A stretch of 35,017 nt of DNA from positions 1 through 35,017 of the IMG/VR virus record IMGVR_UViG_3300001681_000076. One strand, written 5' to 3'. The stretch is from a virus. The position numbers and the translations under genes are program-made. Shown piece after piece: positions 6,607 to 13,064 of this stretch. Within the stretch, counting starts at the first letter, position 1; each line of letters starts with the position of its first letter. The notes under the pieces are model-generated. The model worked only from the letters and a program-made list of their open reading frames with translations. It was not told the DNA's origin and made no database searches.

Positions 6607-6698
6607 CATAAACGGTTTCACTCCGTTTTACTATGCTTGACATTGCCGTGTTAGAATAGTTAAAACCCTTGATAGCAAATTCTATCAGGGGTTTTTTT
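6607..6698 (+). ncRNA. Candidate small RNA of about 90 nt
   Basis: The unit runs from a perfect consensus promoter to a strong terminator. It holds a 6-bp hairpin (AAACGG 6610-6615, CCGTTT 6623-6628), a probably single-stranded CTTGACATTGCC (6636-6647, a second copy of 6505-6516) and the terminator stem. It ends tail-to-tail with the repressor gene. Phage P4 uses a comparably short RNA (CI RNA) for immunity next to its origin control, so a regulatory role is plausible. No homology is claimed. The 5' end is estimated from the -10 position. Confidence 0.5.
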
Positions 6699-6699
6699 T
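6662..6699 (+). terminator. Strong Rho-independent terminator, likely shared with the repressor gene
   Basis: AAAACCCTTGATAG (6662-6675) pairs with CTATCAGGGGTTTT (6682-6695) through one G-U pair, giving a 14-bp stem with a 6-base loop and eight T (6692-6699). The T-run favours termination of plus-strand transcripts. The reverse direction ends in TTTT and may also stop repressor transcripts, since the repressor stop codon is at 6698-6700. Confidence 0.9.
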
Positions 6700-6934
6700 A
6701 AGATTCTAAATCAGGCCTTATCTCTTCAAACGAGAAATCACCCCAAGCAACAATCTTCCATGCGTTACCTTCAGGTATTGCAACAGATCTTGACTTCCAC
6801 ATTCTTACTGCTTCAGGAGTTACATTCAATCGCGTAGCAAAATCATTTGCGCCGCCATAGAAGTCTATAACTTTATCCCTAGCCTCTCGTGCTTGGTCGT
6901 ATGCTTGTATGTATTCCATAGTCATTTTACTCAT
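6698..6934 (-). CDS. Cro-like helix-turn-helix repressor
   Basis: This is a 78-residue single-domain DNA-binding protein. GGANDFATRLNVTPEAVRMW (about residues 27-46) is a Cro/YdaS-like helix-turn-helix, followed by the usual S-x-AIP turn and an Ile/Trp-rich helix (NAWKIVAW). There is no peptidase-type C-terminal domain, so it cannot be inactivated by RecA self-cleavage as lambda CI is. It faces the early operon across divergent promoters, each carrying a 16-bp palindrome, so it very probably represses both. Its -10 box ends only 7 bases before the ATG and no ribosome site is seen, so the mRNA is probably leaderless. Confidence 0.8.
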   Translation of the reverse strand: MSKMTMEYIQAYDQAREARDKVIDFYGGANDFATRLNVTPEAVRMWKSRSVAIPEGNAWKIVAWGDFSFEEIRPDLES

Positions 6935-6940
6935 GTGAGA

Positions 6941-6969
6941 ATTATAACAGGTGTTATAGTAAAAATCAA
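6941..6969 (-). promoter_or_regulatory. Repressor-gene promoter (probably leaderless transcript)
   Basis: On the minus strand, TTGATT (6969-6964) and TATAAT (6946-6941) are separated by 17 bp. The expected start is about 6934, the first base of the repressor ATG, as for lambda cI transcribed from PRM. An operator palindrome overlaps the -10 box. Confidence 0.7.
6943..6958. promoter_or_regulatory. Operator O1
   Basis: TATAACAGGTGTTATA is a 16-bp inverted repeat, perfect except for the central GG. It fits the shared pattern TRTAAC-N4-GTTATA seen at three sites. It covers most of the -10 region of the repressor promoter, implying negative autoregulation. Confidence 0.7.
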
Positions 6970-7002
6970 CCTTCTTTTTGTGCAGCGGGTAAAAAATATA
7001 TC

Positions 7003-7030
7003 TTGACTTTTATGTAACATCTGTTATAAT
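7003..7030 (+). promoter_or_regulatory. Early (recombination operon) promoter
   Basis: TTGACT (7003-7008) and TATAAT (7025-7030) with a 16-bp spacer give a start near 7037 and a leader of about 25 nt before ATG 7062. Operator O2 overlaps the spacer and -10 box, so a bound repressor would block polymerase. Confidence 0.85.
7013..7028. promoter_or_regulatory. Operator O2
   Basis: TGTAACATCTGTTATA is a near-perfect palindrome (one mismatch in the arms) matching TRTAAC-N4-GTTATA. Its centre is 70 bp from that of O1, placing one site on each divergent promoter. Confidence 0.7.
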
Positions 7031-7061
7031 CGAGTTCTCTTAACAACAAAATGAGGTAACA

Positions 7062-7313
7062 ATGCAAAAGGAAATACCAATAAACGATTTCAAATACGAA
7101 GGGGATGGCTACGTCTTTCAGTTTAAGAACCAACGTGAGGCATTCTATAAAACACTTGTCGTATCCACTAGACACCTAAAAGTTCTTGAAAACAGAACGG
7201 GTTTGGAATCAAAACGACTTAAAGAAGTAATCATCGAAGAATGGTTTGCAGATGAAAACGAGATAACTAGACTTGAGAACAATGCTAAACGCAGAGCGAA
7301 GAGCGCATCATGA
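7062..7313 (+). CDS. Hypothetical early protein
   Basis: This is an 83-residue protein (starts MQKEIPINDFKYEGDGYVFQ) and the first gene after the repressor-controlled promoter. ATG 7062 follows GAGGT. It looks like a short beta part (DFKYEGDGYVFQFKNQREAF) followed by a charged helical C-terminus (ends NNAKRRAKSAS). No family is recognised. Its place, where phages often carry Cro-, CII- or Kil-like early proteins, suggests an early regulatory or host-directed role, but no helix-turn-helix is evident. The stop overlaps the next start (ATGA). Confidence 0.75.
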   Translation: MQKEIPINDFKYEGDGYVFQFKNQREAFYKTLVVSTRHLKVLENRTGLESKRLKEVIIEEWFADENEITRLENNAKRRAKSAS

Positions 7314-7525
7314 CACAACCCGAAATAGGAACTACTTGGTGGTGGCATGGCTTCGAGGCTTGGCGTGTAGTCAGCGTGGATTCATGTACTGATGAGTTTG
7401 GTGAAGAAGAAAGAATGTTTGTTACCATCTTGTGTAAGGACATGAACCAACTCAGAACCGTTTGGACTAAATCATTCTATAAGCGGTGGCATACATCTTG
7501 GAATCCGAAGGCAAGGGATGAGTAG
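7310..7525 (+). CDS. Hypothetical Trp-rich early protein
   Basis: This is a 71-residue protein with unusually many Trp residues (TTWWWHGFEAWRVV near the N-terminus, then VWTKSFYKRWHTSW near the C-terminus). It looks like a small beta-barrel (SH3-like or Tudor-like) pattern, as in some small phage proteins, but I cannot assign a family. The start overlaps the previous stop. A 32-bp gap with a fresh ribosome site (TAGGAG) separates it from the annealing-protein gene. Confidence 0.7.
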   Translation: MTQPEIGTTWWWHGFEAWRVVSVDSCTDEFGEEERMFVTILCKDMNQLRTVWTKSFYKRWHTSWNPKARDE

Positions 7526-7557
7526 TGCTTACAAACAACAATAAATAGGAGTAACAA

Positions 7558-8133
7558 ATGACAGCAAAAAAACAGGATGTATTCAGCATCCTTGATAAAG
7601 TAGATGTTAATGATTTCAAAAAAGACATTAAGATGAGTGGAAGCAGAACTCTTTCTTACTTGTCATGGACTGATGCATTGACGGGGGTGCTTCGACTGTA
7701 CCCTGACACAACTTGGGTGGTTCATGATTTCCCAATGATGCAGGGAGTTTATGAAGTTCATTCAACAGATGGAAATGCAGGTGATGGCACTCCCATAAAA
7801 CTAACTCAAACATATCAAGTAGGGTTCAAGACAGATCCGGACGTGAGAGTTCCATATTTGCGCGATAAGAGCGGTTGCTTTGTTAAGGTAAGTGTCACTA
7901 TCAGTGGACGAGAAAGAACTGAAATGCTGCCTGTTTTAGATCACCGTAATAAAACCGTTCCGAATCCTGATGCTTTTCAGATCAACACATCAATTAAAAG
8001 GTGTCTAGCAAAGTGCCTTGCGTTACATGGATTGGGTCTTTATATCTATCGTGGTGAGGATTTACCTTTTGAAGAAGAAAAACCGGCCAAGAAACCAACT
8101 ACTAAACCCAAAGTTACCGAGGTGAAGAAATGA
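7558..8133 (+). CDS. Single-strand annealing recombinase (DUF1071/Sak-type)
   Basis: This is a 191-residue protein. The signature YLSWTDALTGVLRLYPDTTW (about residues 34-53), YLRDKSGCFVKVSVTISGRE (about 100-119), TEMLPVLDHRNK, then NTSIKRCLAKCLALHGLGLY (about 143-162) and IYRGEDLPFEEE is that of DUF1071 proteins, which belong with phage single-strand annealing proteins (Rad52-like group). The C-terminal tail is Lys/Pro-rich. It would anneal single strands left by the exonuclease encoded immediately downstream (ATGA overlap), the classic Red-like pair. It is under the repressor-controlled early promoter. Confidence 0.85.
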   Translation: MTAKKQDVFSILDKVDVNDFKKDIKMSGSRTLSYLSWTDALTGVLRLYPDTTWVVHDFPMMQGVYEVHSTDGNAGDGTPIKLTQTYQVGFKTDPDVRVPYLRDKSGCFVKVSVTISGRERTEMLPVLDHRNKTVPNPDAFQINTSIKRCLAKCLALHGLGLYIYRGEDLPFEEEKPAKKPTTKPKVTEVKK

Positions 8134-9041
8134 ATAAAACTAATTTAGTGTTTTACACTGAAGAACAATTACCCCAAGGAAGTCAAGAGTGGCTTGCAGT
8201 GAGAAATCTTTTCGGAATGGCTTCTGAAGTTTCTGCAGCATTAGGAAAATCACCTTGGATTCCTGCTACTCCCTTGCAGTTGTATGAAGTTAAGACAGGA
8301 TTGCGTAAGATCGAAGTTAATGAGGCAATGCTACGTGGAACAAGATTAGAGCCTGCTGCACGCGCCGCTCTCGAACTTAATATGGAGATTCCTTTTGATC
8401 AAGTGGTAGTAACGTGTGAAATAGACGGTATTCCTGTGGGCGCATCTCTTGATGGTTGGAATGAAAAAGAGTCAATCATCGCTGAGATCAAAGTTCCAAT
8501 GAAGGGTGAAGATTCTGCTTTATGGGAAACAATGGTTAAGGGTGGAGATCTACCAAGTCAATATGATTATCAAACTCAACAGCAATTGCTAGTTACCGGT
8601 GCAGAGCGATTAGTTTTTTGGGTTTACGATCACGATACTAATGCTGCAGTCATGCAGATGATTCACCCTGACCTAGATAAACATGCTGAAATTATGAGTG
8701 CATGGATGTCCTTTTGGCGTTACATGGATAGAGGTGAAATGCCACCTGCATCTGAGAAGGATGTTGTAGAGCGAGATGATGCAGATTGGATGTGTACTGC
8801 AAAAGAATGGAAAGACGTTCACGCACAAATGGATGTGTTGAAGGTTAAAGAAAAAGAACTACGTGAAGAACTGATTGAGTTAGCAGATAACCAATCATCA
8901 AGCGGTGGTGGAGTTCGGTTAAAACGATCAGAAGGAAAGGGTCGCATCTCATATTCCAAAATACCGGAATTGAAAGATGTTGATCTTGAGAACTTTCGTG
9001 GAAAGCCGATTGTTAAATATTATATAACGGAGATAAAATAA
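8130..9041 (+). CDS. YqaJ/lambda-type exonuclease
   Basis: This is a 303-residue protein. GSQEWLAVRNLFGMASEVSA (about 17-36) matches the R-x(n)-S/T region of YqaJ exonucleases. LRGTRLEPAAR has the N-terminal Glu (E74), and GASLDGW with AEIKVP supplies the Asp108, Glu119 and Lys121 of the catalytic D-x(n)-ExK site. DYQTQQQLLVTG follows as in the family. It should degrade duplex ends 5'-to-3' and hand single strands to the annealing protein. The C-terminal third (about 215-260) is a charged helix (VKEKELREELIELADNQ), seen in many YqaJ proteins. Confidence 0.9.
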   Translation: MNKTNLVFYTEEQLPQGSQEWLAVRNLFGMASEVSAALGKSPWIPATPLQLYEVKTGLRKIEVNEAMLRGTRLEPAARAALELNMEIPFDQVVVTCEIDGIPVGASLDGWNEKESIIAEIKVPMKGEDSALWETMVKGGDLPSQYDYQTQQQLLVTGAERLVFWVYDHDTNAAVMQMIHPDLDKHAEIMSAWMSFWRYMDRGEMPPASEKDVVERDDADWMCTAKEWKDVHAQMDVLKVKEKELREELIELADNQSSSGGGVRLKRSEGKGRISYSKIPELKDVDLENFRGKPIVKYYITEIK

Positions 9042-9292
9042 TGGCAGATTATGATGATAATAATCGCGGCGTTCTATTCAAGAATAGCCGTAAAGAAAAA
9101 GAAACACACCCTGACTTATCAGGTGAGTTAAATATCAATGGAACAGTTCATTGGCTGAATGCTTGGAGTAAAGTATCAGCGAACGGCAATAAGTTCATAT
9201 CGATTTCAATTGGAAAACCAAAAGATAATCAACCTGAAGCATCAGAAAAAAGTGAAGAGACTAAGGTTGTGGATGATAACGATATTTGGTAA
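9041..9292 (+). CDS. Small DUF736-like protein, possible ssDNA-binding helper
   Basis: This is an 83-residue protein: NNRGVLFKNSRKEKETHPDL then GELNINGTVHWLNAWSKVSA and KFISISIGKPK, a small beta-rich pattern common in phage recombination operons and in plasmids (DUF736-like). The C-terminus is acidic and ends DDNDIW, resembling the acidic aromatic tails of SSB proteins. The start ATG overlaps the exonuclease stop (TAATG). A single-strand DNA-binding accessory role is plausible from fold pattern, tail and context, but unproven. Confidence 0.7.
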   Translation: MADYDDNNRGVLFKNSRKEKETHPDLSGELNINGTVHWLNAWSKVSANGNKFISISIGKPKDNQPEASEKSEETKVVDDNDIW

Positions 9293-9450
9293 ACTAACGT
9301 AAAACATGAAAGCATTTAATCGTAGGAATGTTCGGGGTGTATCTCCTCAAGATTTGATCCTCGTTAGTATAAAGAGCGCGGGAGTAGTTGCCCTAAGTAA
9401 CTATCTAATTTGATCAAGGGTTCGTAAAGAGTTTCCCTTCATTGTGGGTC

Positions 9451-9476
9451 GGCACTACCCTAGATCGAAAAGTGCC
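9451..9476. terminator. Hairpin between converging early and late operons
   Basis: GGCACT (9451-9456) pairs with AGTGCC (9471-9476) and is followed on the plus strand by TTTA. It lies where the rightward early operon meets the leftward late operon, and the late operon's last stop (9455-9457) is inside it. The T-run is weak, so it may be a leaky terminator. The 150 bp before it (9293-9450) hold no supported gene. Confidence 0.35.
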
Positions 9477-9607
9477 TTTAATCTACTCCACCAACTTTTC
9501 CTGTATAAAACAATCGGTTTAAACGAACTATATCTGTTTACGCACATGTTGCATAAGCCTTCGTTTAATCCACTATCGTAGATCTCACACATATCGCATT
9601 GTTTCAT
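9455..9607 (-). CDS. 50-residue two-CxxC zinc protein
   Basis: Starts MKQCDMCEIYDSG at ATG 9607, which overlaps the upstream stop (ATGA); a longer frame to 9637 lies inside the upstream gene. CDMC (4-7) and CNMC (19-22) make a compact zinc knuckle. The C-terminus is basic and aromatic (YRKSWWSRLKALFDLG), a possible amphipathic membrane or nucleic-acid contact. It is the last gene of the 25-kb late operon. Function is unknown. Confidence 0.6.
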   Translation of the reverse strand: MKQCDMCEIYDSGLNEGLCNMCVNRYSSFKPIVLYRKSWWSRLKALFDLG

Positions 9608-9774
9608 GTTTTGGTAGTGATGCATTGACATACACATGGGGCAGATTTAGAGGTTTGTTGTGGCTGTGGAAACATCATGTTACTCCCTGTTTCCATCATC
9701 TGTTGGGGCATATTAAAAAATGCTGTTGCTGTTATAGAAACAAGCATAGCAATAAACAATATCAATCTACTCAT
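9604..9774 (-). CDS. Small membrane or exported protein
   Basis: This is a 56-residue protein with an N-terminal hydrophobic helix (MSRLILFIAMLVSITATAFF), a Met/Gln/Pro-rich middle and a CVCQC motif near the end. I chose ATG 9774 (GAAGAA upstream) over a TTG at 9804. It could be a signal-anchored periplasmic peptide. Placed beside the spanin-like gene, it might belong to the lysis set. The Cys cluster could form disulfides if exported. No family is recognised. Confidence 0.55.
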   Translation of the reverse strand: MSRLILFIAMLVSITATAFFNMPQQMMETGSNMMFPQPQQTSKSAPCVCQCITTKT

Positions 9775-9828
9775 TTCTTCATCCGGTGATGAACATACAC
9801 CCAAACAGGGTTTTGTTCTGTGCCTACA

Positions 9829-9948
9829 TTAACCTGCATACCCTAAGAAATTCAGGGTGGCTACTATAGCGAAGATTCCAATAATTGCTATGGTTGTTTT
9901 ATTTAGTGACTTTACTTTTGTGAGTAATTTTGAGATTAATTCTTTCAT
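9829..9948 (-). CDS. 39-residue single-helix membrane protein
   Basis: The N-terminal half is basic (MKELISKLLTKVKSLNKT) and is followed by one transmembrane helix (IAIIGIFAIVATLNFLGYAG). ATG 9948 has GGAG 5 bases upstream and overlaps the preceding stop (ATGA). A short basic N-terminus plus one helix is compatible with a pinholin- or antiholin-like peptide or an accessory of the lysis genes around it. This is inferred from context only. Confidence 0.6.
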   Translation of the reverse strand: MKELISKLLTKVKSLNKTTIAIIGIFAIVATLNFLGYAG

Positions 9949-10346
9949 AACTCTCCATCTTGTTTGAAAACTATTTCTTTGTATTTTGCTTTGGCTTTAG
10001 CATACCCTAATTTTTGAGTAATTAACGGAACAAGGATGTTAGATAGTATGAGAAAAATAATACCGAACCATAAAATAGATTCAATTCCTTTCTCTGCAAC
10101 ATAAGCAAAAGCCTGTGGTGTTGTCTTTATATCCTCCACTGAAGTGTCATCCTCAAGAAGTTCTTCCGTGCTGACCATGACTGCTGCGTTTACAACAGCA
10201 GGGATCGCGCCACCTAGTGCATAAGCAACACCGGTGGTTGCTACATTTTGAACAAGTGGTTTAAATTTCAATGAGTTACATCCTGTTGTCATCATGAAAG
10301 CAATAGCCAACGTAATTAACAGAAGTATTCTAATAAAGAAACTCAC
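9945..10346 (-). CDS. Lipoprotein with C-terminal membrane helix, candidate u-spanin
   Basis: This is a 133-residue protein starting with GTG 10346. The N-terminal signal (FFIRILLLITLAIAFMM) ends in TTGC (Cys23), a near-lipobox. A Gly/Ala/Val-rich middle, an acidic linker, a strong transmembrane helix (about residues 90-110) and a basic tail follow. A lipid anchor plus one C-terminal membrane helix in about 130 residues is the plan of unimolecular spanins such as T1 gp11, which fuse inner and outer membranes at lysis. In a classical u-spanin the helix is nearer the C-terminus, so this remains a candidate. The Ala/Gly-rich middle is also unusual. Confidence 0.55.
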   Translation of the reverse strand: MSFFIRILLLITLAIAFMMTTGCNSLKFKPLVQNVATTGVAYALGGAIPAVVNAAVMVSTEELLEDDTSVEDIKTTPQAFAYVAEKGIESILWFGIIFLILSNILVPLITQKLGYAKAKAKYKEIVFKQDGEL

Positions 10347-10466
10347 TTAATTTATCCATTTCTCAATTTTGGTTATTACCGCATTACAAAAAAACTTAAT
10401 CTTATTTAATATAGTTTCTTTTACAAACCTTCCGTTACTATCTCTAGTTATGTTGCCTAATCTCAT
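10347..10466 (-). CDS. 39-residue basic hypothetical peptide
   Basis: Starts MRLGNITRDSNGRFVKETIL at ATG 10466 behind a strong AGGAG site and ends directly at the next start (TAA then GTG). It is basic and amphipathic, with an Ile/Trp C-terminal helix (TKIEKWIN). The DSNGRFVKE stretch resembles the Ser/Gly/Arg-Phe-Val motif of small phage DNA-contact or AP2-like linkers, but the match is too short to assign. Confidence 0.5.
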   Translation of the reverse strand: MRLGNITRDSNGRFVKETILNKIKFFCNAVITKIEKWIN

Positions 10467-10538
10467 AAAGTTCTCCTTATGCACACATTAGGTAAGGCCA
10501 CAAAACGAAACAATCCCCTATACAAATCGGAATGTTTA

Positions 10539-10790
10539 TCAAGTCCCTATTCTCATGTGTTTCCATATTTGATCTATTTTTTTACTTTGCTCTCTTAGTT
10601 CCTCTTTAATGTCTTTTGCATCACCGTGATAATCTTCTTTCAGCATAAACCTAACAGGCAAATCAACCTGACAGGTGTGCATACTCAGTTCAAGATCCTT
10701 AATATCTTTCATTATAGATCTTACAACACCACCGGTAATTGCTGACAATATTGATACGAATGCAAGAATTATCTCGCTTAAATATTCCAT
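10539..10790 (-). CDS. Holin-like membrane protein with coiled coil
   Basis: This is an 83-residue protein. One N-terminal transmembrane helix (LSEIILAFVSILSAITGGVV, residues 4-23) is followed by a charged helical region (KDIKEELREQSKKIDQIWKH). The one-helix-plus-coiled-coil plan is that of XhlA-like and other small phage holin-type proteins and of some Rz-like proteins. Being next to the candidate spanin supports a lysis role, but no endolysin gene is visible to confirm a cassette. Confidence 0.55.
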   Translation of the reverse strand: MEYLSEIILAFVSILSAITGGVVRSIMKDIKDLELSMHTCQVDLPVRFMLKEDYHGDAKDIKEELREQSKKIDQIWKHMRIGT

Positions 10791-10820
10791 TATTCTCTTT
10801 AAATAAGCCTTTAAATAAAT

Positions 10821-10838
10821 GCCCCTCCGAAGAAGGGC
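10821..10838 (-). terminator. UUCG-tetraloop hairpin, weak terminator or mRNA-stabilising element
   Basis: On the minus strand GCCCTTC-TTCG-GAGGGGC forms a 7-bp stem (one G-U) closed by a C(UUCG)G tetraloop, an exceptionally stable RNA cap. The following ATTTATTT is a poor terminator tail, so it may shield the 3' end or reduce, rather than stop, read-through from the tail-fibre genes into the lysis genes. Confidence 0.45.
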
Positions 10839-10844
10839 AAGAGT

Positions 10845-11210
10845 TTAAAAGCCTAAAGCCGCTTTTTTAGCAGTGCCTGCTGCCACAATTGCTGAAATAG
10901 CATCTGTAACTGCAGTATCGCTTGTGCGTAAAGCACTCAGTTCATCTTCAAGTGAATAGTCATTACGAATTGTTTCTTTCGTCATGTTGTCTATTTCAAT
11001 GATTCTGTTTGAGTTTGCTTTTACCTTTGCTTTCTCCGCTGCGCTAGTAGTAGATATGTCACCCATGTTAGTGGCCATATCTTCTTTTGTGTCAGCAGGG
11101 ATGCTATTAGAAATAGACCAATAATTAACACCTGCATCTTGCCATAGTGCTGTTCCATATTCTGCAGGTATAACACTATTACCTTCAAACTTTTTAATTG
11201 TATTCGCCAT
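10845..11210 (-). CDS. Hypothetical protein downstream of the tail fibres
   Basis: This is a 121-residue protein with a good GGAG site before ATG 11210. An N-terminal stretch rich in Trp/Tyr (FEGNSVIPAEYGTALWQDAG) is followed by a long helical Asp/Glu/Ala region. It directly follows the RCC1-repeat fibre gene, a position where phages encode fibre chaperones or accessory tip proteins. No family is recognised; a fibre-assembly role is inference. Confidence 0.6.
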   Translation of the reverse strand: MANTIKKFEGNSVIPAEYGTALWQDAGVNYWSISNSIPADTKEDMATNMGDISTTSAAEKAKVKANSNRIIEIDNMTKETIRNDYSLEDELSALRTSDTAVTDAISAIVAAGTAKKAALGF

Positions 11211-11221
11211 AATTATTCTCC

Positions 11222-12976
11222 TTATGCGTATGTGACAGGGTGTAAGTTAGCAGTTGTGCTATTCATCTGAGTACCTTGAGAGTGTTCACCTGAGTAACCA
11301 ACCGTGTAGTAAGAGCCATCAGTGCCTAATACATCCATACACTGTTCAGAACTCGTACCTCTACCGATAGCACACTTAATATTACCATCTAAACCTTGAG
11401 GAAGTTTAGGCTTAACCCAACCGCCTCTGTTATTGTTGTCACCTGTACATAAAGCATAGTTGCCGTTGTAACCTGAAGTCATAATAGTTCCATCGGCTAA
11501 TGTTATAACATTGTTTTGATAATTATATGCACCACCTCGTGATAAGAACTTAACATCGGCTTGGATCGTCATGATTGGTGGGTTGCCGTCAGTATTACCT
11601 GAACTAACACCCATAGACCAAGATTCATTATTACCCCAAACGTATAACTTATTGCTAACACTTAATGCAAAACGAGAACCGTGCTGTTCATTTGAACCCC
11701 ATAGATAAGCGCCGATCCATTCGCCATATATGCCGCCTGTTCCTGCTATTAATTTTTTTGTTGTTGCGTGTACAGTTGTATCAACTTTAATTGTTCTATC
11801 ATCTGTTGTGCCATCAAACCACGTAGATAATGTAAAACTATGATATTCGGTTGTATTACTTGTACTTAATTGACCATGACCATTGTAACCTGTACCAAAC
11901 ATTCTACCTTCAGAAGTAACAAGACACGTACTCTTGCTGTCTTGTCCGTGCATTTGCAGGTGGATTATTTTCTCATCTGTGTTTAATCCACTAATAGTAA
12001 CTTCAGCAGGAGAGTACACATCAGAAGTATGACCGAAACCTAAGTTGCCTTGGTTTTGATAACCCCACATATACAACTTACCATCTTCATCAATAACACC
12101 TGCGAAACCGTTACCACGTCCGTTTACGTTATATACTCGTACAATATTAATACCGTTTAAAGACATAATCTTAGCAGGTAGGTAGGTAATAGTGTTATTG
12201 GCTGAACCATTACGACCACATTGACCTTGAGAGTTGTAACCCCAAGAATAAACTTCACCTGTATCTGAGAGTGCTAGTGTTGTTGATTCTTGATTATTAT
12301 CGGATGATTTAGACATACAGAAGTCAGTAAACACTTTACCTGTAGGAGTTTGACATCTAACACCCCAACCATGTTCAGTTGTGTGTCCTTGTCCTGTGTG
12401 ACCATAACCATTGTAACCCCACGACCACAACTGACCATCTTCATCAAGAGCCATATTTGTATAATTTGAACTTTCAACCTTAACAAACTTAGCAGGGCCT
12501 ACTCCACCGTTAGAATCAGTATCCCATTGAACAGGACTACACATTGAGTTAGCGTGTGCTTGACCGTTACCTAGAGACTGTGAGTTATCACAACCGTAAG
12601 CCCAAATAACACCATCAGTGTCAATGAACGTAGAACGTCTGTATGAACCACCATCGCCGGTGTTTCCATAAGAGTTCATCAACTTACCTACTCTACCGTA
12701 AGGCATAGTATTGGTTGTTGCTAAAGCGTTAATAGCCGTAACTGCGTTAGACTTTGCAGTGTTGATCGCTGCAGTTCCTTCAGTTCCTTTTGTTTCAATA
12801 GCAGTTGCTTGTGTTTCACCAACAGTAGTTATGAACGCTAACTCTGAAGATGGGCCGACTGACTCTAGTGATTTTGCAAGATAAACTAAATCTTTTGGTG
12901 CAGCACTTGCCGCGTGGCTTTTTGCTTTATCTACGACAGCATGAATTGCATCTGTCATATTTGTATTGGTACTCAT
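11222..12976 (-). CDS. RCC1-repeat (beta-propeller) tail fibre or tip protein
   Basis: This is a 584-residue protein. Residues 1 to about 105 are helical and Ala/Ser/Thr-rich (probably an attachment shaft). The rest is a chain of repeats with the RCC1 core W-G-x-N/G-x-x-G-x-L/T-G, for example LWSWGYNGYGHTGQGHT, VYSWGYNSQGQCGRNG, LYMWGYQNQGNLGFGHT, MFGTGYNGHGQLS and LYVWGNNESWSMG. I count eight to nine units of 45-55 residues, more than enough for the seven blades of an RCC1 propeller. Behind the T7-type fibre gene, it is best read as the receptor-binding part. Repeat number and spacing are by eye. Confidence 0.75.
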   Translation of the reverse strand: MSTNTNMTDAIHAVVDKAKSHAASAAPKDLVYLAKSLESVGPSSELAFITTVGETQATAIETKGTEGTAAINTAKSNAVTAINALATTNTMPYGRVGKLMNSYGNTGDGGSYRRSTFIDTDGVIWAYGCDNSQSLGNGQAHANSMCSPVQWDTDSNGGVGPAKFVKVESSNYTNMALDEDGQLWSWGYNGYGHTGQGHTTEHGWGVRCQTPTGKVFTDFCMSKSSDNNQESTTLALSDTGEVYSWGYNSQGQCGRNGSANNTITYLPAKIMSLNGINIVRVYNVNGRGNGFAGVIDEDGKLYMWGYQNQGNLGFGHTSDVYSPAEVTISGLNTDEKIIHLQMHGQDSKSTCLVTSEGRMFGTGYNGHGQLSTSNTTEYHSFTLSTWFDGTTDDRTIKVDTTVHATTKKLIAGTGGIYGEWIGAYLWGSNEQHGSRFALSVSNKLYVWGNNESWSMGVSSGNTDGNPPIMTIQADVKFLSRGGAYNYQNNVITLADGTIMTSGYNGNYALCTGDNNNRGGWVKPKLPQGLDGNIKCAIGRGTSSEQCMDVLGTDGSYYTVGYSGEHSQGTQMNSTTANLHPVTYA

Positions 12977-13047
12977 AATTTGTCTCCTTTATTAAAAATA
13001 TAAGTAACATTACGGCTACTCTTGATTGTGTTTTTTGAGTTATACAT
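12973..13047 (-). CDS. 24-residue leader peptide coupled to the RCC1 fibre gene
   Basis: ATG 13047 (MYNSKNTIKSSRNVTYIFNK...) has an AGAGGAC site 9 bases upstream and its stop overlaps the RCC1 fibre start as ATGA. The fibre's own ribosome site (AAAGGAG) lies within this small frame. This could be a real coupled micro-gene tuning fibre output, or chance in an 88-bp gap. Confidence 0.35.
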   Translation of the reverse strand: MYNSKNTIKSSRNVTYIFNKGDKL

Positions 13048-13064
13048 TATTGGTGTCCTCTTTT

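Larger units (their letters stand above)
6187..6661. other. Non-coding block, candidate replication origin
   Basis: No credible gene lies here. Besides the repeats and promoter, there is an inverted repeat GATGTTG (6373-6379) / CAACATC (6407-6413). A nested structure also forms, in which GGCAATG (6444-6450) pairs with CATTGCC (6510-6516) and encloses a short hairpin (GGTT/AACC, 6450-6463) and a longer one (AAGGTTGG 6475-6482 with CCAA-t-CCTT 6499-6507). A strongly AT-rich stretch (6524-6600) follows. CTTGACATTGCC occurs twice (6505-6516, 6636-6647). Repeats, folded elements and an AT-rich region beside a P4-type primase and helicase are what a phage origin would look like. Confidence 0.4.

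Noticed and set aside
9306-9413. 35-residue plus-strand frame after the recombination operon
   Set aside because: No ribosome site before the ATG, no motif, and it lies in an intergenic stretch with only weak hairpins.
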